Below, piece by piece: positions 1 through 5,433 of a stretch of DNA of 17,525 nt. The notes below the pieces were generated by a model that had not been told where the DNA came from, searched no databases, and saw only the letters and a list, made by a program, of their open reading frames with translations. A program made the position numbers and the translations under genes. Numbering within the stretch: position 1 is the first letter of the stretch; every line of letters begins with the position of its first letter. The stretch is from Patescibacteria group bacterium (lineage in GTDB: Bacteria > Patescibacteriota > Patescibacteriia > Patescibacteriales > GWC2-42-12), in contig JAHJXD010000041.1 of assembly GCA_018827685.1 (NCBI GenBank), forward strand, positions 1-17,525, written 5' to 3'.

Positions 1-34
1 AAAATTGAAAGAAAATTGTTTTGCTTTGCTCGCC

Positions 35-137
35 GAAGTTCGGCGGGCGGAAACGCTGGGGCGGGGTTTCAAATCATTCGAGCGATTTTCGCTCGAAAAA
101 GGTTCGAGCTTCGTTCAGCAATTGCGACCAAGTTAAA
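35..137. repeat. Dispersed repeat, copy A (upstream of xseA)
   Basis: GC-rich patch in AT-rich DNA that recurs, diverged, at 2937-3032. The copies share an exact 18-nt core (positions 39-56 and 2941-2958), then ATTCGAGC, a TTTTC stretch, an AAAAGGTTCG block and a GACCAA--TAAAC end. Copy A contains a perfect 9-bp hairpin (TTCGAGCGA 77-85 with TCGCTCGAA 89-97) and a CGCCGAA/TTCGGCG palindrome at 31-45. Read in one frame, both copies give S-S-x-F-R-S-K-K-V-R. I see no start signal and treat it as a non-coding repeat rather than a gene. Confidence 0.7.
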
Positions 138-152
138 CTTTCCTGTACGAAA

Positions 153-158
153 TATAAT
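153..158 (+). promoter_or_regulatory. Possible -10 box for xseA
   Basis: A perfect TATAAT lies 34 nt before the xseA ATG, which would give a leader of about 28 nt. No convincing -35 hexamer is found 16-18 nt upstream, so the promoter is only possible. It falls just after repeat copy A. Confidence 0.35.
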
Positions 159-192
159 GCTGATTTGAGATGCCGGCGAATTTTAAAAAGCA

Positions 193-1806
193 ATGAGCGA
201 TAATTTGCTTCAAAAATTAAAAGAATGGCGAACCAATATAGCGCAGAAAGAAAACGTGGCGTCTTTTCGGATTTTTTCGAATAAGGTTTTGGAGGCGATT
301 GCTTCAACAAGGCCTAAAAATAAAGACGAAATGATAGGGATAAAAGGTATTAAAGAAAGAAAGTTTGAAAAATATGGCGCTGATATATTGACGTTGGTAG
401 ATGAAGATTATGCAGATGAAGATATCATGGAAGATAAGAATGACTCAAAATTATATACAGTCAGTGGATTTCTTGATTTGATTAACAATAACCTGAAGAT
501 GTTGCGAACTCGTATCCAGGGAGAGGTTAGTAGCTTGAATTTTAAAGGGAATTATCTATTTTTTACATTAAAAGATAAAGAAGACGAAAGCACGTTAAAT
601 TGCTTTATGTGGAATAATAATTATCAGTTATATGGTATATCACTGGAAGAGGGCATGGAAATTATTATTGATGGCTATCCTTCGGTATACAAACCGTCTG
701 GACGATTATCAATGCAGATTTCCGCCATCGAACTTGTAGGAGAAGGCGCTCTAAAAAAGGCTTATGAGGAATTGAAAGCGAAGCTGGAAAAAGATGGTTT
801 ATTCGCGGAAGAACGTAAAAAAACTATTCCCGAGTTACCGCGAAATATCGGTCTAATTACATCAGAAACAGGCGCCGTAATTCATGATTTTTTGAATAAT
901 CTTGGAAAATTTGGTTTTCATATAAAATTTATGGATTCTAGAGTTGAAGGCCAAATCGCGGTTCCTGATTTAATATCCGCAATTAATTATTTCAACAAAC
1001 AAGACATCGATGCTTTAGTGATTATAAGAGGTGGTGGTAGTCTTGAAAGTTTGCAAGCATTTAATAATGAAACATTGGTGCGAAAAATTGCTGATTGTCC
1101 AATACCGATAATTTGCGGAATCGGGCACGACAAAGATGTTCCGCTCGCTTCGCTAGTTGCCGATATGAAAGTTTCAACGCCTACGGCCGTGGCGAATTTT
1201 TTAAATAAAACATGGGAAGAAGCAGTAAAAAAAATAGTAGTTTTGGAAAAAGATATTTTATATAAATATCAGGACGCGCTGAAAGACAAAAAATATCAGC
1301 TCGAAGAAACAACCAACGGATTAAGGAAATGTTTTGACAAAATTTTTCAAGAATTTAATGATCTTAGATACCGTTTTAAAAACGCTTTAAATAGGATTGA
1401 TTTAGTTATTAAAAATACGGCAAAAAGATTAGATAACTTTCTCTATACTCTTTTTAAGAGTTTTAACCTGACTGTTAAAAACATGAAAGAAGACTTAACA
1501 GATTCTTTGCCCTCGCTTTTTAGAAATTTTAACTTTATTATCAAAAATACTACTAAAATATTAGACGATTCGCTTGCTTTGCTTCTTGGAAATTTAGAAA
1601 ACAATCTGGAAGATAAAAATAATTTTTTAGATGATACCAAAAAGAGATTAAAGATTTTTAATCCATTAAGACAACTTAAACTTGGTTATAGTATTGTATC
1701 CTCCGGTGGAAAAGTAATTAAAAGCATCAAACAAGTAAGTCATGGAGATTCAGTCGATATCAGAGTTTTTGATGGAAAAATAAAATCCACTGTTAATAAA
1801 AATTAA
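193..1806 (+). CDS. xseA: Exodeoxyribonuclease VII large subunit with N-terminal HRDC domain
   Basis: This is the catalytic subunit of exonuclease VII, a cytoplasmic nuclease that cuts single-stranded DNA to oligonucleotides from either end. Residues 1-80 form an HRDC domain (R-I-F-S-N-K-V-L-x-x-I-A motif, then G-I-K-x-x-K-F-E-K-Y-G). Residues 85-182 match the OB-fold DNA-binding domain, and about 183-345 match the nuclease core. D232, R279 (IIRGGGSLESLQ), H312 and D315 (GIGHDKD) are spaced as the essential D, R, H and D of the E. coli enzyme. A long helical arm follows (345-485), containing a 22-residue tandem repeat at 404-491. The conserved N-P-L-R-Q-L-x-x-G-Y-S end closes the protein at 489-500. 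At 537 residues it is longer than the roughly 450 usual for the family, because of the HRDC domain. An in-frame TAA at 184-186 forces the start to ATG 193 or later. No Shine-Dalgarno is visible. xseB follows after 19 nt, as expected for an operon. Confidence 0.95.
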   Translation: MSDNLLQKLKEWRTNIAQKENVASFRIFSNKVLEAIASTRPKNKDEMIGIKGIKERKFEKYGADILTLVDEDYADEDIMEDKNDSKLYTVSGFLDLINNNLKMLRTRIQGEVSSLNFKGNYLFFTLKDKEDESTLNCFMWNNNYQLYGISLEEGMEIIIDGYPSVYKPSGRLSMQISAIELVGEGALKKAYEELKAKLEKDGLFAEERKKTIPELPRNIGLITSETGAVIHDFLNNLGKFGFHIKFMDSRVEGQIAVPDLISAINYFNKQDIDALVIIRGGGSLESLQAFNNETLVRKIADCPIPIICGIGHDKDVPLASLVADMKVSTPTAVANFLNKTWEEAVKKIVVLEKDILYKYQDALKDKKYQLEETTNGLRKCFDKIFQEFNDLRYRFKNALNRIDLVIKNTAKRLDNFLYTLFKSFNLTVKNMKEDLTDSLPSLFRNFNFIIKNTTKILDDSLALLLGNLENNLEDKNNFLDDTKKRLKIFNPLRQLKLGYSIVSSGGKVIKSIKQVSHGDSVDIRVFDGKIKSTVNKN

Positions 1807-1825
1807 TTTTTAAAGCATTAAAATT

Positions 1826-2095
1826 ATGCCAAAAAATTCGCTTAAAAACTCATTAAAAAAGTTAAAAGAAATTATTGATTGGTTTGACGCCCAAGAGGAG
1901 GTTGACGTTGAGGCTGGACTTGAGAAAGTCAAAGAAGGCGTATCGCTAATAAAAGGAAGCCGAGCGGAGCTAAAAAAACTTGAGAACGAATTTGAAAAAG
2001 TGAAACAAGAATTGGGAGAAGGGCCAGATGAAGAAGAGGGGTCAGAAGAAATAGAAGTTGAGGAACCGGTAGATCCCGAGAGTATACCCCTTTAA
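1826..2095 (+). CDS. xseB: Exodeoxyribonuclease VII small subunit
   Basis: An 89-residue, highly charged helical protein directly downstream of xseA. Residues 1-65 carry the XseB pattern: a short helix with L-K-K-L-K-E-I-I-D-W-F, an acidic V-D-V-E-A-G-L-E-K-V-K-E-G turn region, then a long helix I-K-x-x-R-A-E-L-K-K-L-E-N-E-F-E-K-V-K. Small subunits bind along the arm of XseA and restrain its nuclease. The last 25 residues are a Glu/Asp-rich tail (EEEGSEEIEVEEPVDPE) that goes beyond the compact family core. Identification rests on context plus pattern. No terminator is seen in the 150 nt that follow, which look featureless and AT-rich. Confidence 0.85.
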   Translation: MPKNSLKNSLKKLKEIIDWFDAQEEVDVEAGLEKVKEGVSLIKGSRAELKKLENEFEKVKQELGEGPDEEEGSEEIEVEEPVDPESIPL

Positions 2096-2249
2096 CCTCA
2101 TTAATTCAATCCATCCGTTAGTGTTTTTAATGAAAATAAATCAGAATTAATGATTAAAATCAGTATTTTATGAGAAGAAAAAATGAAGACGAAAATATAA
2201 TTAAAAAAGTCGAATAAATTTAATTAAAAGAAAGCGAGGTGAAAAAAAT

Positions 2250-2519
2250 ATGAACACAACACAACCACAATGACCATTTTGCCAAAGTTGCGCTATGCCT
2301 ATGCAAAGGCCGGAAGATTTCGGTAGTAATGCTGATGGCAGCCAAAATCAAGAATATTGCCATTACTGCTATCAAAACGGTGCATTTACAGAACCGGATA
2401 TCACTATGGAGCAGATGGTTGAAAAATGCGCCGGCATTATGAGGCAGATGAAAATACCCGAAGCGCAAATTGAACAGACTAAAAAATTTATTCCTATGCT
2501 CAAGAGGTGGAAAAAATAA
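2250..2519 (+). pseudogene. Putative zinc-ribbon protein, interrupted by in-frame TGA at codon 8
   Basis: Reading from ATG 2250 gives MNTTQPQ, then TGA (2271-2273), then PFCQSCAMPM and an intact frame to TAA 2519 (89 codons counting the TGA). The product matches the small 'putative zinc ribbon' family (Pfam PF12674 style): C11-x2-C14, a D-F-G-x-N-x-D-G-S-x-N-x-E-Y-C-x-x-C-Y block with the second Cys pair, G-A-F-T-E-P-D-I-T-M-E-Q-M, and a C-terminal L-K-R-W-K. ATG 2250 is favoured because a good Shine-Dalgarno (GAGGTG, 2236-2241) precedes it at proper spacing. Restarting at the internal ATG 2295 would lose C11 and C14, so that product should not fold around zinc. The TGA is followed by C, a context known to favour readthrough. 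It is either a recent nonsense mutation or low-level readthrough. The next gene starts 1 nt after its stop and is probably translationally coupled. Confidence 0.65.
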
Positions 2520-2520
2520 T

Positions 2521-2835
2521 ATGAGCAAAATTATTTTAGGAATAATTTGCGGATTGGCTTTTGGCATTATTGATGTTTTAGTAATGATTCCGCTCAAGTA
2601 CGAAAATAATCGCACGAGAATTGAGGCAATGACCGCCGCTTTTCTGGAAAGATTTATGATTGGGTTTCTAATTCCAAATGTTAATTTAGGAATACATCCA
2701 GCATTGACGGGTTTATTGTTAGGAACAGGTTTGAGTTTGCCGTCAGCAATTATAACCAGAGCTTATGCGCCGATAATTGGAATAGGAATGGTTGGAAGCG
2801 TAATTGTTGGGTTTATTGTTAAAGCGGTACTATAA
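2521..2835 (+). CDS. Small integral membrane protein, function unknown
   Basis: 104 residues, starting at ATG 2521 one nucleotide after the zinc-ribbon stop. An AGAGGTGG Shine-Dalgarno-like stretch lies at the end of that gene (2503-2510). Hydrophobic segments are at about 4-26 (IILGIICGLAFGIIDVLVMI), 43-56, 58-78 (Gly/Leu-rich) and 83-104 (IIGIGMVGSVIVGFIVKAVL). A single charged loop with KYENNRTRIE lies near residues 27-37. No catalytic motif is visible. The glycine-rich helices suggest a packed helical bundle, but I recognise no characterised family. Tight spacing to the zinc-ribbon gene suggests that the two were once co-translated. Confidence 0.7.
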   Translation: MSKIILGIICGLAFGIIDVLVMIPLKYENNRTRIEAMTAAFLERFMIGFLIPNVNLGIHPALTGLLLGTGLSLPSAIITRAYAPIIGIGMVGSVIVGFIVKAVL

Positions 2836-2936
2836 AAAAGAGTTTGCAGTCAAAGAACAAAATTTGTAAAATTTTGTCGGCGGACTAAAGCCTGCGAAAA
2901 CTTAAAACCGAGGTGGCGCGCCAACTTCGTTGGCAC

Positions 2937-3032
2937 GAAATTCGGCGGGCGGAAACGCGGAGCGGAGTTATTCGAGCATTTTCCGTTCAAAAAAGGTTCG
3001 TCCTAAGTTTAATAAATTCGACCAATCTAAAC
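2937..3032. repeat. Dispersed repeat, copy B (5' of XRE remnant)
   Basis: This is the second, diverged copy of the repeat at 35-137, sharing 18 identical bases at 2941-2958 and several shorter blocks to 3032. Just before it lies a perfect 6-bp hairpin, GCCAAC-TTC-GTTGGC (2920-2934). The repeat-like DNA continues to about 3074, where regulator coding sequence begins abruptly. Confidence 0.65.
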
Positions 3033-3074
3033 ATTGCGAATTTTGCGGGCAGTTTGTTGGCTCGCCCGCCCAGG

Positions 3075-3200
3075 AAAGCGGATATTAAATATACAACGCT
3101 CATGAAAGTTGAAAATGGAACAGTCAATAAGCCAAGCGTTCAAACTATGGCGAAAATTGCCAAAGCGCCTGGTGTTTCAATTGAGGATTTAATAAAATAA
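3075..3200 (+). pseudogene. C-terminal half of an XRE-family HTH regulator (5'-truncated)
   Basis: The reading frame K-A-D-I-K-Y-T-T-L-M-K-V-E-N-G then P-S-V-Q-T-M-A-K-I-A-K-A-P-G-V-S-I-E-D-L-I-K is the second half of a Cro/C1-type helix-turn-helix domain. It covers the recognition helix onward. The first two helices (the usual R-x-x-x-G-L-T-Q-x-x-L-A part) are missing and replaced by repeat copy B. The helix-breaking Pro in K-A-P-G-V, where the family has Leu, suggests relaxed selection. The frame stays open upstream to 2913, but that stretch translates repeat DNA. The fragment ends 1 nt before the AlkD-like gene, so an XRE-glycosylase pair probably existed before the truncation. Confidence 0.75.
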
Positions 3201-3201
3201 T

Positions 3202-3945
3202 ATGAATTCAAAACAAATTATCGGACAAATCAGAAAAGAATTAAAAAATAAAGCCAGCACAAAGACTGAAAAAGAAAAGAGGAAAGCAAGAGCGATATTT
3301 GGCAACGAAACAAAGCTTTTAGCTCTCAAGGTTCCTGAAACAAGAGAAATAGCAGAGTTTTTTGCTAAAAAACTTAAAAAAGAAAAAGATTTTGATACTG
3401 CTTTGAAAGTGGCGGACGAACTTTATAAAAGCGGAGTATTTGAAGAAGCAACCGTAGCCGAGTCAATTTTAAAAGAATTTAAGAATTGCTTTGATGATTT
3501 AGTTTTTGATAAGCTTGACGGGTGGATAGATTACATAAAGAATTGGGCGAACATTGATATGCTTTGCGGCTGGCTGATTACACCGATAATCTTGAAAGAT
3601 GAAAGCAAAATCAAAATAATTTTTCAATGGGCAAAGTCAAAAAATCGCTGGCGCAGACGAGCGGCAGCTGTATCTTTAGTAAAACCTGTAAGAAAAGGAA
3701 TATATTTAAAACAATCCTTGCAGGTTGCTGAAAGTCTTATACAAGACAAAGACGATATGGTTCAAAAAGGAGTTGGTTGGCTTTTAAAAGAGGCAGGCGG
3801 AAAATTTCCAGAAGAGACAGTTAAGTTCCTTATGAAATGGCGGCCAAAAATTTCTCGGCTCGTTCTCCGACTTGCCTGCGAGAAGCTGCCTCCCAAGGAA
3901 AAATCTTTAGGATGTGAAACTAAATCCGTAATTGAGAGTTTATAA
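3202..3945 (+). CDS. AlkD-like DNA alkylation repair protein (HEAT-repeat DNA glycosylase)
   Basis: 247 residues, all-helical, matching the DNA alkylation repair family (Pfam PF08713). AlkD removes positively charged alkylated bases such as N3- and N7-alkylpurines without flipping the base. Landmarks: N-terminal helix I-I-G-Q-I-R-K-E-L, L-K-V-P-x-x-R-E-I-A (42-51), N-W-A-N-I-D (114-119, with W115 and D119 where AlkD has its catalytic Trp-x3-Asp), K-S-K-N-R-W-R-R-R-A-A-A-V (145-157, carrying the DNA-contacting Arg) and Q-K-G-V-G-W-L-L-K-E-A (188-198, with W193 the third conserved aromatic). The active-site set therefore looks intact. The start at ATG 3202 follows the XRE remnant by 1 nt. The length is typical of the family. 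Activity is inferred from the family. Confidence 0.88.
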   Translation: MNSKQIIGQIRKELKNKASTKTEKEKRKARAIFGNETKLLALKVPETREIAEFFAKKLKKEKDFDTALKVADELYKSGVFEEATVAESILKEFKNCFDDLVFDKLDGWIDYIKNWANIDMLCGWLITPIILKDESKIKIIFQWAKSKNRWRRRAAAVSLVKPVRKGIYLKQSLQVAESLIQDKDDMVQKGVGWLLKEAGGKFPEETVKFLMKWRPKISRLVLRLACEKLPPKEKSLGCETKSVIESL

Positions 3946-4002
3946 TTTTGAAAAAATTTGTTATCAAAACGTTAAGCATCGTTACACAAAATTTGTTATA
4001 AG

Positions 4003-4013
4003 GCGACAGTCCC
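4003..4013 (-). repeat. GGGACTGTCCC-type palindrome, copy 1 (degenerate, reversed)
   Basis: GCGACAGTCCC differs by one base from the reverse complement of the motif found at 4840, 5390 and 5976. It directly follows TTATAA (3996-4001) in the spacer between the AlkD-like gene and pcm. That spacer also has an 11-nt direct repeat AAATTTGTTAT (3954-3964 and 3989-3999). Confidence 0.55.
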
Positions 4014-4041
4014 TATATGAGTTGCAGAGAGTATTCTAATT

Positions 4042-4103
4042 ATTTTCCCCAATGAATCCCGCGAATTCGCTTTTGAGAATAATTGGCTGTTTCTGGGGAA
4101 AAT
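4042..4103. repeat. 10-bp inverted repeat enclosing a GCGAATTCGC palindrome, in the pcm leader
   Basis: ATTTTCCCCA (4042-4051) pairs perfectly with TGGGGAAAAT (4094-4103), 13 nt before the pcm ATG. Between them lies the perfect 10-bp palindrome GCGAATTCGC (4061-4070). If transcribed, it would fold as a long leader hairpin, so it may be a mobile palindromic element or a translational control element. No T-run follows, so it is not an obvious terminator. Confidence 0.55.
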
Positions 4104-4116
4104 TCAAGAAATTTTT

Positions 4117-4773
4117 ATGTCTCTAATCGATTCTTTAATTGAAAACGGTTGGTTAAAAACCTCAGGAATAATTGAAGCCTTTAAACAGATTAAAAGAGCT
4201 GATTTTATGCCCGAAGATATGAAAAATTTAGCTGATTTGAATGAGGCATTGCCTATTGGTCAGGGTCAGACAATTTCTCAACCATTAACCGTGGCTTTTA
4301 TGTTGGAATTATTACAACCAATGCCAGGCGAAAAAATTCTGGATATTGGTTCAGGTTCCGGATGGACGAGCAGTTTGTTAGCTTACTGCGTGAGTCAACA
4401 AGCGCTTAATTTTCTTGGGTGCGAAAAAAACCCAAAAAGAGGAAAAATTATTGCTATTGAATTAGTGCCGGCATTAAAAGAGTTTGGCGAAAAAAATGTT
4501 GCTAAATATAATTATATTAAAAAGGGAATTGTTAAGTTTATTCGCGGAGACGGTTCAAAAGGTTATTCCAAAGAAGCGCCTTTTGACAAAATTTTATGTT
4601 CAGCTGAAGCAAAAGAGATTCCTTCTGCATGGAAAGAACAATTAAAAATTGGCGGAAGAATTGTAATGCCAATCGCTAATTCAATTTGGCTGTTTATAAA
4701 AAATTCGTCAAATGAAGAAAAAGAATTTGAAGAAATTGAATACCCCGGTTTTGTTTTTGTGCCTCTTTTGTAA
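4117..4773 (+). CDS. pcm: Protein-L-isoaspartate O-methyltransferase
   Basis: 218 residues of the PCMT family. The enzyme transfers a methyl group from S-adenosylmethionine to L-isoaspartyl residues of aged proteins, which starts their repair. Residues 24-32 (Q-I-K-R-A-D-F-M-P) and 45-58 (L-P-I-G-Q-G-Q-T-I-S-Q-P-L-T) are the substrate-binding signature. I-L-D-I-G-S-G-S-G-W (74-83) is the SAM-binding motif I, I-A-I-E (112-115) is the ribose-binding acidic strand, R-G-D-G (143-146) is motif II and L-K-I-G-G-R-I-V-M-P (176-185) is motif III. An extra stretch of about 18 residues (92-109, Cys- and Lys-rich) separates motif I from I-A-I-E. The C-terminus is short and ends in F-V-P-L-L. The start at ATG 4117 fits the family N-terminus. 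No clear ribosome binding site is visible. Confidence 0.9.
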   Translation: MSLIDSLIENGWLKTSGIIEAFKQIKRADFMPEDMKNLADLNEALPIGQGQTISQPLTVAFMLELLQPMPGEKILDIGSGSGWTSSLLAYCVSQQALNFLGCEKNPKRGKIIAIELVPALKEFGEKNVAKYNYIKKGIVKFIRGDGSKGYSKEAPFDKILCSAEAKEIPSAWKEQLKIGGRIVMPIANSIWLFIKNSSNEEKEFEEIEYPGFVFVPLL

Positions 4774-4811
4774 AAAAATAAATTGGATGCGAGATGTCTT
4801 GCCCAGAAAAT

Positions 4812-4839
4812 TTGACAAATTTTGAAATAGTTATATGAT
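4812..4839 (+). promoter_or_regulatory. Strong sigma70-type promoter for the structured RNA, -35 inside a 17-bp palindrome
   Basis: TTGACA (4812-4817) is separated by 16 nt from TATGAT (4834-4839), making it one of the two best promoters in the window. The -35 box lies in the centre of a perfect 17-bp palindrome AAAATTTGACAAATTTT (4807-4823). Transcription would start near 4846, within the GGGACTGTCCC palindrome. Confidence 0.6.
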
Positions 4840-4850
4840 GGGACTGTCCC
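4840..4850 (+). repeat. GGGACTGTCCC palindrome, copy 2
   Basis: Exact 11-bp palindrome with a central T, starting immediately after the TATGAT -10 box. It covers the expected transcription start of the candidate RNA, the place where an operator would block initiation. Confidence 0.7.
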
Positions 4851-5042
4851 ATGACAAGGCCGACTTAATGCACTGCCACTGGCCCAGATTTGAGGTCATC
4901 CAGCTTTTAAAAGAGCTGGAGTTGGTGGCCTGTCGCGTCCAAAGGTGACGGGGCATGTGAATAAGAGATTAACGAGGGAAGACGATGTTGAGCTTAACAT
5001 ACTAAGTTAAGCATTAATTCAGCACCCTTCCCTCTATTTTTT
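4846..5042 (+). ncRNA. Candidate structured non-coding RNA (about 195 nt), no known family recognised
   Basis: By hand count 59 of 110 bases at 4851-4960 are G or C, far above the AT-rich surroundings. Helices visible: GCCACT (4875-4880) with GGTGGC (4924-4929), enclosing CCAGCT (4900-4905) with AGCTGG (4914-4919) across an 8-nt loop. The 3' domain is GAGGGAAG (4974-4981) with CTTCCCTC (5027-5034), TGTTGA (4986-4991) with TCAGCA (5019-5024), and GCTTAAC (4992-4998) with GTTAAGC (5006-5012). A near-consensus promoter precedes it and a T-run follows the last helix. I checked by eye for hallmarks of tmRNA, RNase P, SRP and 6S RNA and found none. A 37-codon frame (4835-4948) crosses it, but the paired bases argue for RNA. 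tRNA-Gly lies 40 nt downstream. Existence as a transcript is inference. Confidence 0.5.
4974..5042 (+). terminator. Long 3' hairpin with T-run ending the candidate RNA
   Basis: Three stacked perfect helices of 8, 6 and 7 bp (4974-4998 with 5006-5034) are capped by a 7-nt ATACTAA loop. They are followed by TATTTTTTT (5035-5043). A direct repeat CTATTTTTTTGAGA follows twice (5034-5047 and 5049-5062). The hairpin is longer than a minimal terminator and may also be a functional RNA domain. Confidence 0.6.
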
Positions 5043-5069
5043 TGAGATCTATTTTTTTGAGAATAGATT
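5042..5069 (+). promoter_or_regulatory. Possible promoter for tRNA-Gly
   Basis: TTGAGA (5042-5047), 16-nt spacer, TAGATT (5064-5069), placing the start about 6 nt before the mature tRNA 5' end. It is a moderate match and overlaps the T-rich tail of the preceding terminator. Confidence 0.35.
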
Positions 5070-5081
5070 TAATTTATATTA

Positions 5082-5153
5082 GCGGGTATCGTATAATGGC
5101 TATTATAATAGGTTTCCAACCTGTGGACGGGGGTTCAATTCCCCCTACCCGCT
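5082..5153 (+). tRNA. tRNA-Gly (anticodon UCC)
   Basis: The 72-nt cloverleaf has a 7-bp acceptor stem (GCGGGTA with TACCCGC, discriminator T 5153) and an anticodon stem ATAGG/CCTGT (5108-5112 and 5120-5124). The loop TTTCCAA puts anticodon TCC at 5115-5117, which reads GGA and related Gly codons. The T arm is GGGGG-TTCAATT-CCCCC. The D stem is short with one G-U and one mismatch, as common in Gly tRNAs. A full CCA is not encoded: only CCG follows the discriminator. Confidence 0.95.
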
Positions 5154-5433
5154 CCGACGCAAAAGACGAGATGCATAGGTAACATTTCTGAATGATGCGG
5201 ACATATACATCCTCTTGCCATTATTAAAATGATTTAGTATTATTATATTAGTTAGAGGTCATATTAAGTTTCTAATTATTTTTCTCTAAAACCATTAGTG
5301 TTTCTTGTTTCGCTAAACCTATCTGCCAGCAAATAAAGCTTTCGCAAGATAAATATATTTTAATTAATAATAGTACTTGTGTATATAAAGGGACTGTCCC
5401 TATTTGTCCACAATCTTAATAAACAATAACAAC
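5154..5433. other. Intergenic region between tRNA-Gly and rpsP
   Basis: No gene is seen. It contains a 13-nt sequence GAATGATGCGGAC (5190-5202) that recurs exactly at 5931-5943 downstream of rpsP. It also holds an AT-rich stretch ending in TATATAAA (5382-5389), and copy 3 of the GGGACTGTCCC palindrome followed by TATTTGTCCA (5401-5410), a decamer that recurs at 5921-5930. The rpsP promoter is probably the TATATAAA region, but no good -35 is evident. Confidence 0.5.
5390..5400 (+). repeat. GGGACTGTCCC palindrome, copy 3 (rpsP leader)
   Basis: Exact copy directly after TATATAAA (5382-5389), 33 nt before the rpsP ATG. The position relative to a -10-like element matches copy 2. Confidence 0.7.

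Noticed and set aside
21..203. 60-residue frame over repeat copy A
   Set aside because: It is mostly repeat DNA, overlaps the xseA start and lacks a start signal or family match.
2271..2273. Reassigned UGA (Gly or Trp code) in this organism
   Set aside because: Long genes such as polA (950 codons) and ppsA (804 codons) contain no in-frame TGA and use TGG and GGN normally. Genomes with reassigned UGA use it often, so a single TGA points to mutation or readthrough.
2857..2877. ACAAAAT/ATTTTGT inverted repeat as a terminator after the membrane protein gene
   Set aside because: The stem is only 7 AT-rich base pairs with no T-run, too weak to support.
4835..4948. 37-codon frame beginning MMGLSHDKADLMHCHW
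   Set aside because: It has no ribosome binding site, starts inside the -10 box and palindrome, and overlaps the paired helices of the candidate RNA. No family is recognised. Kept only as the alternative to the RNA call.
5404..5433. TTG start extending S16 by 10 residues
   Set aside because: ATG 5434 gives the conserved S16 N-terminus; the extension is translated spacer that follows the palindrome.
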